This document shows, in pieces, positions 26,640 through 36,946 of a DNA stretch of 64,000 nucleotides. This stretch comes from Chitinophaga agrisoli. Lineage in GTDB: Bacteria > Bacteroidota > Bacteroidia > Chitinophagales > Chitinophagaceae. Positions within the stretch are counted from its first letter, which is position 1. Every line of letters starts with the position of its first letter. A program made the translations under genes and the position numbers. The notes beneath the pieces were generated by a model, which did not search any database, was not told the DNA's origin, and saw nothing but the letters and a program-made list of their open reading frames with translations. The stretch spans positions 1,090,347 to 1,154,346 of the forward strand of contig NZ_VUOC01000001.1 of assembly GCF_008386695.1 (NCBI RefSeq). The letters are read 5' to 3'.

Positions 26640-27980
26640 ATGCCTAAAGGTCATATTCTGATTATTGATGATGAGGACCAGCTGCGAAAGCTGCTGAGCC
26701 GTTTACTATCGCTGGAAGGTTATACCCTGCACGAAGCGCCTAATGTGCGCGCTGCCCTTAAGCTCCTGGAAAAAGAAGAGATCCAGGTAGTGCTGTCTGA
26801 TGTTAAGCTGCCGGATGGTAACGGGGTGGAGCTCACACAGACCATTAAAAGCAAACATCCGGAAACAGAGATCATTGTTTTAACCGCTTACGGTAATATC
26901 GCAGATGGCGTACAGGCTATCAAAAACGGCGCTTTTGACTACATTACCAAAGGCGATGATAATAACCGTGTGCTGCCCCTGGTAAGTAAGGCCATGGATA
27001 AGGCCGTGCTGCAATACCGCGTACGCGACCTGGAAAAGAAGATAGGCGGCAAATACAGCTTTGATAATATTATTGGCGAATCTACGGCCGTAAAGGCGGC
27101 CATTGCGCTGGCGGAAAAAGTAGCGCCGGCAGATATTACGGTATTACTGCTGGGCGAGACCGGCGCCGGCAAAGAGGTATTTGCGCAGGCCATTCACCAG
27201 GGCAGCCGCCGTAAACAACAGCCTTTTGTAGCCGTGAACTGCAGCGCTTTTGGTAAAGAGATCCTGGAAAGTGAATTGTTTGGTTATGTAGCAGGCGCTT
27301 TTACCGGCGCAGCCAGAGACCGTAAAGGCTTTTTTGAAGAAGCCCGGGGCGGCACCATTTTCCTGGATGAGATAGGCGAAATGCCGGTGGAACTGCAGGC
27401 CAAGCTACTACGCGTACTGGAATCACAGGAGTTTTATCGTGTGGGCGAAGCAGTGCCCACTAAAACGGATGTACGTATCATTGCGGCCACCAACCGTAAC
27501 CTGGAAACAGAGATAGGCGCCGGCCATTTCCGCGCAGATCTTTTCTACCGCTTGTCTGCCTTCCAGATCCAACTACCCTCCCTGAATGAACGTAAAAAGG
27601 ATATTCCCCTGCTGGCAGCCTGGTTTATACAACAGCTGGGCCCTAAGCTTAATAAAAGGGTAAGCGGTATGACCCCGGGTTTTTCACAGGCTTTACAGCA
27701 GCATACCTGGAAGGGCAATATCCGCGAACTGCGCAACGTAATAGAGCGCGCCGTGATCCTCTCTGATACGGACCTGCTGGACGAAGGCGTACTGCCCCTG
27801 GATTTCCAGTGGAACCAGCAAGCCGCCGATGCCACCTCTCTGAGCCTGGCCAGTATGGAGAAGCTGCATATCATGAAAGTGCTGGCCTACACAAAAGGCA
27901 ATAAGACCAAAGCCGCGGAACTAATGGAGATAGGGTTAACAACACTCTACAACAAGATCAAGGAATATAACATTAACTAA
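26640..27980 (+). CDS. Sigma-54-dependent response regulator (NtrC family, orphan)
   Basis: From the ATG at 26640 the protein has 446 residues; nine extra codons upstream (from 26613) would overlap the promoter. The receiver has Asp54 in [11 protein letters not shown]. The AAA+ domain has Walker [11 protein letters not shown], an intact GAFTGA sigma-54 loop ([14 protein letters not shown]) and Walker [11 protein letters not shown]. The Fis-type DNA-binding tail is [20 protein letters not shown]. No histidine kinase lies next to it, so its partner is elsewhere, perhaps in the signalling block at 14314-17665. It is the second such activator in the window. Confidence 0.94.
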   Translation: MPKGHILIIDDEDQLRKLLSRLLSLEGYTLHEAPNVRAALKLLEKEEIQVVLSDVKLPDGNGVELTQTIKSKHPETEIIVLTAYGNIADGVQAIKNGAFDYITKGDDNNRVLPLVSKAMDKAVLQYRVRDLEKKIGGKYSFDNIIGESTAVKAAIALAEKVAPADITVLLLGETGAGKEVFAQAIHQGSRRKQQPFVAVNCSAFGKEILESELFGYVAGAFTGAARDRKGFFEEARGGTIFLDEIGEMPVELQAKLLRVLESQEFYRVGEAVPTKTDVRIIAATNRNLETEIGAGHFRADLFYRLSAFQIQLPSLNERKKDIPLLAAWFIQQLGPKLNKRVSGMTPGFSQALQQHTWKGNIRELRNVIERAVILSDTDLLDEGVLPLDFQWNQQAADATSLSLASMEKLHIMKVLAYTKGNKTKAAELMEIGLTTLYNKIKEYNIN

Positions 27981-27988
27981 AACGGCTG

Positions 27989-29200
27989 TCACAGCCACCA
28001 GCCTAGTAATAAACAGGCCAGTACAATAAACGGAGAAGGTATTTCCGTAAGGGTTAGCAGGGCCAGGGTGCTGATCATCAGCAGCACATTGGGCCAGCTG
28101 GTTGGTATGGCAAAGAACAGCATAAACGTAGCTGCCCACATAATGCCCACCACCACCGCATTAATGCCCTCCAATGCCCGGTAGATCACCACATATTTTT
28201 TAAGATTGTGCCAGATAGGGAAGAAGAACAGCACCAGCAGCAAACTGGGTAAGAATATGGCAATAGGCGCCAGCATACAGCCCAGGAACTGATAGCCCAT
28301 TCCCAGGTTCCTTGTAACCATACCGCCTACGTAGGCAGACATAGAAAAAGTAGGCCCCGGCATGGCCCGCATGATACCGGCGCCGGTCAGCAGCTCTTCT
28401 GCCGTCATGAACTGGGATTTGGCGCGGGTCACATACTGTTCCAGCATCATGGCTATCAACATATCGCCACCGCCAAATACCAGGCTGCCAAAACGGTAAA
28501 AGTTCTCAAAAAGGTTAAAGGGCCTGCGCGTGATCCAGTTATGCGTACGGGCCAACTCGGAGAAAACGCCCGCCAGTACAAACAGCAGGGCAAACAACCA
28601 CAGGTTGGTCCATTGTATTTTCTTAGGCTTTTCTGTAGAGCCGGGGATACGTTTATTACTGAAGTTGGATACAATGCCGCCCAATATGATCATGGAAGGG
28701 AAAGTCCAGGGTGATTTCAGGAACAGTAATGCCACCATGGCCACCAGCATAATTCCAAAAGTAGCCGCATTACGGATACTGATACGGTAAGCCCGCAGGC
28801 CGCCATAAGCCAGGAAACCTACCGCCATAGGCTGTACGAACTTAAAGATGTCTACATTCAGCGCTTTTTTATCAAAATACTGGAGTAAAAAGCTCAGGGA
28901 GCCCATGAGCAGGCAAGCGGGCGTGATCCATATGAGCAGGGTGGCAATTGCCAGTGTTACGCCGCCCCGTTTATAACCTATCAGTGTAAGCGTTTGCGTA
29001 GAGGAGGCGCCCGGCAGCAACTGGCAGAAGGCATTATATTCCATCAGCTCCTCTTCCGTAACATCTTTACGTTGTTGCACGAAAGTTTTGAGCATCATGG
29101 CAAGATGGCCCTGAGGGCCTCCGTATGCCGTAATGCTGTGGAACAATACAGCCTTTAGAAAAGGAATATGACGTAGGAACACAGCCGAATTTAAAAACAA
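27989..29200 (-). CDS. chrA: Chromate transporter family protein (two-domain ChrA)
   Basis: The 403-residue membrane protein has the duplicated CHR layout. The first half carries [13 protein letters not shown] and [14 protein letters not shown]; the second carries [14 protein letters not shown] and [16 protein letters not shown]. About ten to twelve helices are predicted. Family members export chromate with proton or sulfate coupling. Many genomic copies have no proven chromate role, so the symbol indicates family only. The longest frame starts with TTG at 29200; a GTG at 29182 is an alternative. Relatives usually start around RHIPFLKAV, which here has Leu (CTA) before it. It is convergent with the sigma-54 activator. 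Confidence 0.88.
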   Translation of the reverse strand: MFLNSAVFLRHIPFLKAVLFHSITAYGGPQGHLAMMLKTFVQQRKDVTEEELMEYNAFCQLLPGASSTQTLTLIGYKRGGVTLAIATLLIWITPACLLMGSLSFLLQYFDKKALNVDIFKFVQPMAVGFLAYGGLRAYRISIRNAATFGIMLVAMVALLFLKSPWTFPSMIILGGIVSNFSNKRIPGSTEKPKKIQWTNLWLFALLFVLAGVFSELARTHNWITRRPFNLFENFYRFGSLVFGGGDMLIAMMLEQYVTRAKSQFMTAEELLTGAGIMRAMPGPTFSMSAYVGGMVTRNLGMGYQFLGCMLAPIAIFLPSLLLVLFFFPIWHNLKKYVVIYRALEGINAVVVGIMWAATFMLFFAIPTSWPNVLLMISTLALLTLTEIPSPFIVLACLLLGWWL

Positions 29201-29262
29201 ATTCCAATATACGGGTTTTCAAATTCCGGATGCGGAACATTTTCATCCGGATACCTGCATGA

Positions 29263-30222
29263 TTATTTCTTTAAGCCAATTTCCCGTAAACGTTCATCCA
29301 GGTATTCGCCGGCCGTAATGGGCTCATACTCCAGCGGATGCTTGTCGTCTACGCAGCTCTCCAGGCAATCCAGCCGCATGCCGGATTTGGGATGCAGGAA
29401 AAATGGAATGGAATAACGGCTGGTATGCCACATTTCCCGTGGTGGGTTCACCACGCGGTGGGTAGTGGATTTTAAACGGTTGTTGGTAAGCCGTTGCAGC
29501 ATATCGCCTACGTTTACGACGATCTGCTCCGGTAAAGAGGTAACCGGCACCCAGTTATCCTGTTTATCCAGGATCTGTAAACCGTCTGCAGAAGCGCCTA
29601 CCAATAAGGTGATCAGGTTGATATCTTCATGCTGCTCTGCGCGGATGGCAGATTCAGGTTCTTGTGTAATAGGCGGATAATGGATGGCGCGCAGGATAGA
29701 ATTGCCATTATGGACATTCTGATCAAAGAATTGTTCATCCAGCCCCAGGTACAATGCAATGGCCCTTAACAGGTGCTGGCCGGATTGCTCAAATGCGCGG
29801 TACGCTTTCTGGAAAGTGGGCGTAAATTCCGGCACTTCTTTCACCACTACATTGGGTGGGTATTCGTCTGCTACCGGGTCATCATCTTCCACGGTTTGTC
29901 CAAACTGGAAGAACTCTTTCAGGTCTGGCGCATCAAATCCTTTGGCATGCTCTTTCCCAAAAGAAGTATAACCGCGCTGGCCTGCCAGCTCTGGTATTTC
30001 GTACTGGTATTTGGTATCGGAGGGCAGTGCAAAGAAGCTTTGCACGTATTTATACAGGTCTGCGATCAATGCATCGGGTATACCATGGTTCTTTACCGCT
30101 ACAAAACCTACTTCTTCATAGGCTTTACCCAATGCCTGCACAAATTCAGCTTTACTTTTGGCGTCGCCGGAGGTAAAGGCGGCCAGGTCTACAACAGGGA
30201 TGGAATGAGTGATGGTTGCCAT
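29263..30222 (-). CDS. 2-oxoglutarate/Fe(II)-dependent oxygenase, isopenicillin N synthase-like
   Basis: The 319-residue cytoplasmic enzyme has the N-terminal DIOX_N region (IPVVDLAAFTSGD, VGFVAVKNHGIPD) and a C-terminal double-stranded beta-helix. Iron ligands are His198 and Asp200 (QHEDINL) and His255 (STTHRVVNPP). Arg269 and Ser271 (RYS) bind the 2-oxoglutarate carboxylate. All catalytic residues are intact. The substrate cannot be told from sequence; bacterial relatives act on small molecules. It stands alone between chrA and the PAP2 gene, on the same strand. Confidence 0.92.
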   Translation of the reverse strand: MATITHSIPVVDLAAFTSGDAKSKAEFVQALGKAYEEVGFVAVKNHGIPDALIADLYKYVQSFFALPSDTKYQYEIPELAGQRGYTSFGKEHAKGFDAPDLKEFFQFGQTVEDDDPVADEYPPNVVVKEVPEFTPTFQKAYRAFEQSGQHLLRAIALYLGLDEQFFDQNVHNGNSILRAIHYPPITQEPESAIRAEQHEDINLITLLVGASADGLQILDKQDNWVPVTSLPEQIVVNVGDMLQRLTNNRLKSTTHRVVNPPREMWHTSRYSIPFFLHPKSGMRLDCLESCVDDKHPLEYEPITAGEYLDERLREIGLKK

Positions 30223-30272
30223 AATGGATTATTTAAGAGAACTAAAGGTACTTAAAAAGCCCTCTATTCGCG

Positions 30273-31820
30273 TCAATTGCTACCATCGGTTTGTCCCCAT
30301 CTTACAGAAAAGCTGCCGATCGCATTACCGCATTTCAACCCTGCCTCACAGTCAAACCGGTAATGGATGCCGCCATAAATGCGCGACATACTGGCTTCCT
30401 GCGCCATATCAATAAAACGCTGCCCCTCATCCGGGAACAGGTAGCCCAGCACAGCAGCAGCTGCGCCGGAAAAAGTGGAGTGGCCGGATGTATAGGAAGG
30501 GAAATTAGGCAGCCCTATGGTTTTTATCCTTTCATCCATTTGTGTGGGACGTGGATAATAGTAGAAGGACTTGGCGTCCCAGCAGCAGATGCCGGCATCG
30601 CAGAGGGCCATGTTCAGCAGGGCCATGGCGCGGGCGGTTTTTATTTCGCTGAGTTGATGCCGGGCAATGCTTTCACCGGCTATCTCATTCCAGTGGCCCG
30701 GCGGCGTAAAGGAGCCCAGCCCATCTGACCAGAACGTGGCTATCCGCCATTGTTCATCTGTAGGGTGGCTGGTATAGCCGCGCAGCTCTTCCATATCCTT
30801 GTTAAACTGTTCAGAGCCTATGGCAGGTGGTGGCGGCGGCCGTAAAGAATCCCGTTGGGCGGTGTTGATGTTCCACAATTTTACATTGCCAAAAAAAGGC
30901 AACATAGGCGGGCGGGCCGGTATTTCCATGCTTTTCCAGGTGGTGCTTATGCCGCGCGCTTTGGCGCTTGCGGCCAGCTGTGCCCACTGGGCGGGCGAGC
31001 CCAGGGACTGGCCCATACCATCCGTACGGAAACGAGCCATTACTTTGTCCACCACGGCATTGGCAATAGCCTCTCCCGCAGCTATATCGCTGGGGCTGGC
31101 CATACCGGATAACAGTTTGGCCCTTTTGTGGCCATTGGCCATATTCAGGATCTCCGCGCTATCCACAGGGAAAAGCGTTTTTAGCATGCGGTAGCCTACT
31201 TGGGCCATCACCGCGTCTGCGGATGGGTAGCCGGGCATATCTATCTGGTAGGTCTCCAGCGCCTGCACCAGGTTACTGGCTACTGCGGGTTGGGGCCGGT
31301 TATTTTTGAATTTATGGTACCAGCAGGCAATCAGCGCATCATACATAGCCACGCTGAAATAGGCATAGGCCCGGCCTGCATATACCGGGTTGGCAAAAGG
31401 GAATGCCGGCGGGCCGGCGGGGTTGGCGGCGCTGGGCGCCGGGTAGGTACCATCTGCGGTGGGTTCCGGCGCCAGGTTATACCGGGCTACCAGGGCGCGG
31501 ATCTTCTCATTCCAACGTAATACGCCGTTGCCTTTCCATTGGTCAATAAGCGCACGGTCTACATTGCTGATGCTTTGTTGCATTTGTACGATCTGGCCTA
31601 TTTCCAGCAGGTAGTCTGCACTGCCGGTGGTGCTGGCCGGGGCCACGGAAATATCTGTGGCGCTGCCCAATATGATGGGCCGCCAGGTACCGCCGCTGGC
31701 ATCTATGGCAGTGGATTCAAAGGAGGGAAGGGCTCTCTCCTGCACTTCTTTATCACAACAAACCACGCAAAATATCATCATAACCAGGCATATGGACAAG
31801 GGGAGCGCCTTACTTTTCAT
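30273..31820 (-). CDS. PAP2-superfamily lipoprotein (vanadium haloperoxidase-like)
   Basis: From the ATG at 31820 (MKSKALPLSICLVMMIF) it has 515 residues and a lipoprotein signal with Cys in CVVCCDKE. A longer frame to 31874 would place residues before the signal. The PAP2/vanadium haloperoxidase phosphate-binding signature is near the C-terminus: KSFYYYPRPTQM, PSYTSGHSTFSGAA, and SRIYGGIHYRFD. The large N-terminal helical part (INxANGHKRAK region) matches the haloperoxidase-like subgroup rather than small lipid phosphatases. It probably acts in the cell envelope as a phosphatase or vanadate enzyme. The start overlaps the stop of the upstream outer-membrane gene by 11 bp. Confidence 0.88.
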   Translation of the reverse strand: MKSKALPLSICLVMMIFCVVCCDKEVQERALPSFESTAIDASGGTWRPIILGSATDISVAPASTTGSADYLLEIGQIVQMQQSISNVDRALIDQWKGNGVLRWNEKIRALVARYNLAPEPTADGTYPAPSAANPAGPPAFPFANPVYAGRAYAYFSVAMYDALIACWYHKFKNNRPQPAVASNLVQALETYQIDMPGYPSADAVMAQVGYRMLKTLFPVDSAEILNMANGHKRAKLLSGMASPSDIAAGEAIANAVVDKVMARFRTDGMGQSLGSPAQWAQLAASAKARGISTTWKSMEIPARPPMLPFFGNVKLWNINTAQRDSLRPPPPPAIGSEQFNKDMEELRGYTSHPTDEQWRIATFWSDGLGSFTPPGHWNEIAGESIARHQLSEIKTARAMALLNMALCDAGICCWDAKSFYYYPRPTQMDERIKTIGLPNFPSYTSGHSTFSGAAAAVLGYLFPDEGQRFIDMAQEASMSRIYGGIHYRFDCEAGLKCGNAIGSFSVRWGQTDGSN

Positions 31821-32739
31821 CTGTATCTTTTTTAGCGAGTGTAAAAACATATTGGAGGCCGCCCATCCAGGCAAATGCCTTGCCTACATTACGGCCGCTG
31901 AGGGTTTGTTCTGCATTGCCAATAACGGCCAGATCGCGGAAGCCCGGCAGCCGCCATAAAGCATAAACGCCCGCCGTGGTCATATTCATACGGTTAAATG
32001 GATAGGGCATATCATACCGGCGGATATCAGACCCGGATGTGCTCTGGCTCCAGGTAAAATGTGCATCCGCCCGGAAATGTGGATGGTCATAACCGGCATG
32101 TACCGCGCCGTCCCATACATCCGGCACCGGCATTTCATGGCTGTAATGCCAGCCGTCGTTATAATAGCTGCTGCGATCCACGGTGATCTTGCTTTTTGCC
32201 GTGTACCCGGTTTGTATGGTGGTAAACAGGCGGTTACGCCATTGTAAGTGGTTGATGAGGCGCAGGTGGGCGGTTTTGGCGCCCAGGCCAATAGAATAAG
32301 GCAGAAAGTCCGGCACATAAGAACTGGCCGGTACAGAAAATCCGGCATTGGCAAAGGCGGAATAGCGCATGCCCTTCCGCTGCAGCTGCAGAAAACGGTA
32401 CTTAACGTCCATGGAAAAATCCTGCCAGCCCTTTTTATGGGCCATGGTACCGGCATTAGAGGTATTGCTGATATAGGGCAGGGCGGCAAATACATTCAGC
32501 CGCTGGCTAATGCCCCAGCCCAGCATAGGGGATATCTGGGTAGAGGTGAAGCGCCCGATATTGGGGTTATCGCGCAGTCGCTTGCCTTCCCAATAATCCG
32601 TCCACCGGCTTTGGCCGGCAGCTGCTACCACGCAGATCTCTCCTTTCTGCATGGGAAAACCGTCCGCCGGCATCTGCGCACGCGCGCCCATTGCCAGTAG
32701 CAGTAACAGTGTGGTGTGACCCGATAAATGTATACGCAT
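31810..32739 (-). CDS. Outer-membrane beta-barrel-like protein of unknown function
   Basis: From the ATG at 32739 (MRIHLSGHTTLLLLLAMGARA) it has 309 residues with a signal peptide cleaved near ARAQ. The mature part alternates aromatic and polar residues with many Gly/Asn turns (GISQRLNVFAALPYISN, RYDMPYPFNRMNMTTAGVYALWR), typical of an outer-membrane barrel or transporter-like protein. It ends in QYVFTLAKKDTDEK without the terminal aromatic of classic porins. It is translationally coupled to the PAP2-like lipoprotein by an 11-bp overlap, so the two probably act together. No specific family is recognised. Confidence 0.75.
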   Translation of the reverse strand: MRIHLSGHTTLLLLLAMGARAQMPADGFPMQKGEICVVAAAGQSRWTDYWEGKRLRDNPNIGRFTSTQISPMLGWGISQRLNVFAALPYISNTSNAGTMAHKKGWQDFSMDVKYRFLQLQRKGMRYSAFANAGFSVPASSYVPDFLPYSIGLGAKTAHLRLINHLQWRNRLFTTIQTGYTAKSKITVDRSSYYNDGWHYSHEMPVPDVWDGAVHAGYDHPHFRADAHFTWSQSTSGSDIRRYDMPYPFNRMNMTTAGVYALWRLPGFRDLAVIGNAEQTLSGRNVGKAFAWMGGLQYVFTLAKKDTDEK

Positions 32740-32876
32740 AAGGATGTTATAAAGGCCGCCTCTAGCCGGTATCATAACGTGTTCCCTTAATGTTCCATTG
32801 TTTGGTGTGTTGGTTGATAGACTCTCTTTCGGACTAAAGGCTCATACTTATACTAAATATACACTTATCATGACAA

Positions 32877-34298
32877 TTAAACAACAGTGGGTTTGATATT
32901 CTGATTTACGCAGAACAGGTTACCCGGGTCGTATTTATTCTTTACGGCTACCAAACGGTCGTAGTTATTCCCGTAAGTGGCTTTAATACGTTCTTCTCCC
33001 TCTTCCATCATAAAATTAATATAGGAGCCGCCGGCGGAATAAGGGTGTAATGCTTCCCAATAGTCTTTAGCCCAGGTGGTGATGGCGTCGCGGTTGGCGG
33101 GATCAGGGTCCACGCCTACGATCACCTGCGCCCAGTTGGCCTTGCGGTAGGCCCAGGCGGTCTCTGAATCGCCCACCCGGCGGGTAGCGCCGTTAATGGG
33201 GTACAGGTGCATGGTGGAGTGCATGCTGGGCAGCTGTTCGCCGTATTTCACATGGGCTTCTATGGCTGCATCGCTGATCTCATTTACATAGTCGCCTTTC
33301 CAGTACCACTGCAGGCCGGGAGGGTACAATCCGTCAAACATGCTGTTCAGCGCGGGCACGGGTAAATATCCCAGCAGGTCCAGTGCGGGCGGAATACGAT
33401 TATAGATGGGGTCCAGCAGGGCTTCCGCTTTTTCCGCGGGTCCGGCATAAGCCCATACCACGCCGCACATTTTTTTGTTATGCAGGTGTTCCGGGAACGG
33501 CGGTGCCGGAGGTACGGTCATAAAGGCAAAAAAGCCGTTCAGCGCTTCTGGTGCTATCACAATAAACTCACGGTACCATTTCAGTACATCAACGGCCTGG
33601 TCCATTTCCCATAACATAGGGCCGCCATATACCTGGCTAAGCGTATGCAGGCGGAACACAAAAGAGGTGATCACCCCAAAATTACCGCCACCGCCACGGA
33701 TGGCCCAGAACAGGTCTTCGTTTTCAGTGGGGCTGGCTTTTACAAAACTGCCATCAGCCAGTACTACGCTGGCAGAGAGCACATTATCTATGGCCAGGCC
33801 ATATTTGCGGGTCAGGTGCCCCAGGCCGCCACCTAAGGTGATGCCGCCTACGCCGGTGGTGGAAATTATGCCGCTGGGGGTAGCCAGTCCAAATGGATGC
33901 ACGGCTTTGTCAAGATCGCCCAGCGTGCAGCCGGCTTCTACCCAGGCAGTTTGCGCCGCGGGGTCCACGGTGATGCCTTTCATGGGCGAAAGGTCTATTA
34001 CCAGCCCATCATCGCACATACCCAGGCCGGCGCCATTATGGCCGCCACTGCGTACTGCGGTAAGCAGCTGGTTTTCCCGGCAAAAATTGACGGCATTCAC
34101 CACATCTGCCACATCTGTACAGCGGGCAATAAAACGGGGATGACGGTCAATCATACCGTTATATACTTTACGCACGGTATCATAATCGGCATGGTCTGGC
34201 TCAATTAATTCGCCGCGCAGGGATGCCTTAAAGGAAGCGATCTTTTCTCCGGCCACTGTATCAGTAACCGTGTGGGGAGCTGGGGAGTACGTTGACAT
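32877..34298 (-). CDS. FAD-binding oxidoreductase, berberine-bridge-enzyme type
   Basis: The 473-residue flavoenzyme has an FAD_binding_4 (PCMH) fold and a C-terminal BBE motif. The pyrophosphate loop and likely covalent-FAD His are in AVRSGGHNGAGLGMCDDG. VGGITLGGGLGHLTRKYGLA and RGGGGNFGVITSFVFRLH follow as in the family. The C-terminal SYINFMMEEGEERIKATYG and KYDPGNLFCVNQNIKP form the BBE end. The usual second (Cys) flavin link is not obvious. Bacterial relatives oxidise oligosaccharides or aromatic compounds; the substrate is unknown here. There is no signal peptide. It is a single gene with about 137 bp to the PAP2 operon. Confidence 0.92.
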   Translation of the reverse strand: MSTYSPAPHTVTDTVAGEKIASFKASLRGELIEPDHADYDTVRKVYNGMIDRHPRFIARCTDVADVVNAVNFCRENQLLTAVRSGGHNGAGLGMCDDGLVIDLSPMKGITVDPAAQTAWVEAGCTLGDLDKAVHPFGLATPSGIISTTGVGGITLGGGLGHLTRKYGLAIDNVLSASVVLADGSFVKASPTENEDLFWAIRGGGGNFGVITSFVFRLHTLSQVYGGPMLWEMDQAVDVLKWYREFIVIAPEALNGFFAFMTVPPAPPFPEHLHNKKMCGVVWAYAGPAEKAEALLDPIYNRIPPALDLLGYLPVPALNSMFDGLYPPGLQWYWKGDYVNEISDAAIEAHVKYGEQLPSMHSTMHLYPINGATRRVGDSETAWAYRKANWAQVIVGVDPDPANRDAITTWAKDYWEALHPYSAGGSYINFMMEEGEERIKATYGNNYDRLVAVKNKYDPGNLFCVNQNIKPTVV

Positions 34299-34487
34299 AA
34301 GTATGAATGTTTGGTGTGGTGGATGCTATGTTGTACAGCCTTAGCTAACAAACTGATTGCCGTTCGGGGGATTCTTATGACGGCGATAAATGTAGGAGGT
34401 TAACAGTGCCTGGGGTGCGCAGAGTTACTGAATTACTATTGCGGGGGGAGGAATGGCGGGGATTGCCTGAAAACTGGTAAAATGGAT

Positions 34488-34520
34488 AAAAAAGGGTACC
34501 TGCTAATGCAGGTAGCCCTT
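34488..34520 (-). terminator. Rho-independent terminator overlapping the exbD stop
   Basis: On the minus strand GGGCTACCTGC, loop ATTA, GCAGGTACCC and six T form a strong terminator. The stem starts inside the last codons of exbD, so the final residues GYLH are encoded in the hairpin. Confidence 0.85.
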
Positions 34521-35030
34521 TTCTTCCGGAGTTATGTCCATCATGGCATAACGGACTACATTATTGATCAAGAGTTCGTCCATAAGGTCCACTACATTTT
34601 TGTAGTTGGCATTATCATCCGCTTTGATCAGCACCATCAGGTCATTTTTGCCAAAATGCTCAATTACCTGGCGGCGTTTGGCGCGTATCACATCACCAAT
34701 ACCTTCCCGGGTGGCAAAGCTGGCATATTTTATCTGTGGCGGGTGCTGCGGATCATTGCCTATGCCTTCATACCACGCTATCTGGTTCTTTTGCCCCAGC
34801 ATAATGGTCAGCGCTTTACTGTCGGCCAGCTTCGAGGAGTCGCCATCATCGCGCGGCATTACCATGTCCATGGTCTTGGGTTTTGCCAAAGTGGTGGTCA
34901 GCATAAAAAAAGTGATCAGTAAAAAGCCCAGGTCTACCATGGGCGTCATGTCTACGCGGGTGGAATGTACTTTTCGGCGCACAGTCCCCCGGCCTTTGCC
35001 GGGGGAGGAAGCAGTGTTGATTTCAGCCAT
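34503..35030 (-). CDS. exbD: Biopolymer transport protein ExbD
   Basis: The 175-residue protein has one membrane helix near residues 33-53. The proton-path Asp is in VDMTPMVDLGFLLITFF, preceded by a basic cytoplasmic end and followed by a periplasmic domain. It would work with ExbB to energise TonB or a related envelope machine. No exbB or tonB gene lies nearby; in Bacteroidota several exbD copies are common and are often adjacent to exbB. This one is solitary, with a terminator at its end. The upstream gap (35031-35169) is AT-rich with no clear -7 element. Confidence 0.9.
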   Translation of the reverse strand: MAEINTASSPGKGRGTVRRKVHSTRVDMTPMVDLGFLLITFFMLTTTLAKPKTMDMVMPRDDGDSSKLADSKALTIMLGQKNQIAWYEGIGNDPQHPPQIKYASFATREGIGDVIRAKRRQVIEHFGKNDLMVLIKADDNANYKNVVDLMDELLINNVVRYAMMDITPEEKGYLH

Positions 35031-35169
35031 AAAAGAGCGATTTATATATTAGAAATGGATGATTGCTTTTGATTATAGAGATGCAGCAAAAAATCCGATT
35101 CCATAAAAAGCATAAAAATTTATGATGGGTATTTTTTTAACAGATAATAAGGGGTGGGGGAGAGGGGCA

Positions 35170-35205
35170 TAAAAAAACTGCCCGCATGAATAACACACGG
35201 GCAGT
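35170..35205 (-). terminator. Rho-independent terminator after asnS
   Basis: On the minus strand ACTGCCCG (35198-35205) pairs with CGGGCAGT (35177-35184), followed by seven T. It comes about 47 nt after the asnS stop. Confidence 0.85.
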
Positions 35206-35252
35206 AATGGTTTATGGTTGCCGGCCGCTTGCCATGACCGGTGGTAGGTACA

Positions 35253-36689
35253 CTAGAATTCTGCGCTCTTGGGCGTACGGGGGAAAGGTATTACATCGCG
35301 GATGTTGCCCATACCGGTCACAAACAGCACCAGCCTTTCAAAGCCAAGGCCAAAACCTGCGTGCGGGCAGGCGCCAAAGCGGCGGGTATCCAGGTACCAG
35401 GACAGCTCTTCTACCGGCAGGTGCATCTGTTCCATACGGGTTACCAGCTTATCGTAGTTCTCCTCACGCTGGGAGCCGCCTACTATCTCGCCAATACCGG
35501 GGAACAGGATGTCCATGGCGCGTACGGTTTTGCCATCCTCATTCTGTTTCATATAGAACGCTTTAATGGCCGCGGGATAATCTGTGAGGATCACCGGCTT
35601 CTTAAAGTGTTTTTCTACCAGGTAACGTTCGTGCTCGCTTTGCAGGTCTGCACCCCAATCTTCTATCAGGTACTGGAACTTTTTGCTCTTATTGGGTTTG
35701 CTGTTTTTGAGTATATCAATGGCCTCTGTATAGGTAAGGCGCATAAATTCATTGTTCACAACAAACTCCAGCTTCTCCAGCAGGCTCATTTCACTGCGCT
35801 CCTGCTGTGGTTTCTGCTTTTCTTCTTCTACCAGGCGCTGCGCCAGAAATTCCAGGTCTTCGCGGTTATGCTGTAATACGTAGTTGATCACGTATTTAAT
35901 AAAGGCCTCTGCCAGGTTCATGTTATCTTCCAGGTCATAGAAAGCCATTTCCGGCTCTATCATCCAGAACTCCGCCAGGTGACGGGCGGTGTTGGAATTC
36001 TCTGCCCGGAAAGTAGGGCCAAAAGTATAGATATCGCCAAATGCCATGGCGCCCAGTTCACCTTCCAGCTGACCGGATACGGTAAGGTTGGTGGCACGGC
36101 CAAAGAAATCTTCCTTAAAATCTATCTCACCATCTACATCACGCGGCAGGTTGTTAAGCGGCAGCGTGGTAACCCGGAACATTTCACCGGCGCCTTCTGC
36201 ATCAGAGGCGGTGATTACCGGCGTATGCAGGTATACAAACCCGCGTTCGTTAAAGAACTGGTGCACGGCAAAAGCCAGGGAATGCCGTACCCGGAACACC
36301 GCGCCAAAGGTATTGGTGCGGAAACGCAGGTGGGCTATCTCGCGCAGGTATTCCAGGCTGGGTTTGTTCTTTAGCTGCAGGGGATATTTTTCCGGGTCAG
36401 AATCGCCCAGTATTTCCACTTCCCGGGCCTTTACTTCCACACGTTGTCCTTTACCCTGGGAAGCGATCACTTCGCCCCTTACGCTAATGGCCGCGCCGGC
36501 AGTGAACCGCTTCTGTAATGCCGGATCTGTAGCCGGGTCTATTACGATCTGCAGATTATTATTAGTAGAGCCATCGTTTAACGCTATAAATTGATTGTTA
36601 CGGAAAGACCGTATCCAACCTTTTACCGTTACGTCGTATTGGACCTTTTCATCGGCCAATATTTGTTTGACTTTCGTTCTTTGGCTCAT
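35253..36689 (-). CDS. asnS: Asparagine--tRNA ligase
   Basis: The 478-residue class IIb synthetase charges tRNA-Asn. The N-terminal OB-fold anticodon-binding domain ([18 protein letters not shown]) is followed by the class II core: motif 2 [25 protein letters not shown] and motif 3 [16 protein letters not shown] near the C-terminus. Start is the ATG at 36689 ([11 protein letters not shown]). A frame to 36779 would add 30 residues upstream of the -7 element at 36709-36716 and is rejected. It is a single gene with its own promoter and terminator. Confidence 0.97.
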   Translation of the reverse strand: MSQRTKVKQILADEKVQYDVTVKGWIRSFRNNQFIALNDGSTNNNLQIVIDPATDPALQKRFTAGAAISVRGEVIASQGKGQRVEVKAREVEILGDSDPEKYPLQLKNKPSLEYLREIAHLRFRTNTFGAVFRVRHSLAFAVHQFFNERGFVYLHTPVITASDAEGAGEMFRVTTLPLNNLPRDVDGEIDFKEDFFGRATNLTVSGQLEGELGAMAFGDIYTFGPTFRAENSNTARHLAEFWMIEPEMAFYDLEDNMNLAEAFIKYVINYVLQHNREDLEFLAQRLVEEEKQKPQQERSEMSLLEKLEFVVNNEFMRLTYTEAIDILKNSKPNKSKKFQYLIEDWGADLQSEHERYLVEKHFKKPVILTDYPAAIKAFYMKQNEDGKTVRAMDILFPGIGEIVGGSQREENYDKLVTRMEQMHLPVEELSWYLDTRRFGACPHAGFGLGFERLVLFVTGMGNIRDVIPFPRTPKSAEF

Positions 36690-36708
36690 AATTTGATTTT
36701 TTGGATTG

Positions 36709-36716
36709 CAAAAATA
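36709..36716 (-). promoter_or_regulatory. -7 promoter element TATTTTTG (asnS)
   Basis: The exact TAnnTTTG match on the minus strand lies 19 nt before the asnS ATG, giving a short 5' leader of roughly 15 nt. No clear -33 element is seen. Confidence 0.55.
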
Positions 36717-36946
36717 AGGGTTAATGGTCAGAGTCCATAGTACCCGGGTTTCTTTATCACTAGAAAAGGGCCGGTACAATTAGCACAAAAAAATGTTAAA
36801 TCTGTATACCCCGCCCGGAAACCCGCCAGCACACTATGAAAAAAGAGAGTAAGCGGAACTGGCCACAGGATTGGTTTTAGACAGGCCAGATGTAGTGGAC
36901 CCTGCCATGGGCAATGATCTTTGAGGGTGACAGCTGTCCAACTTTT

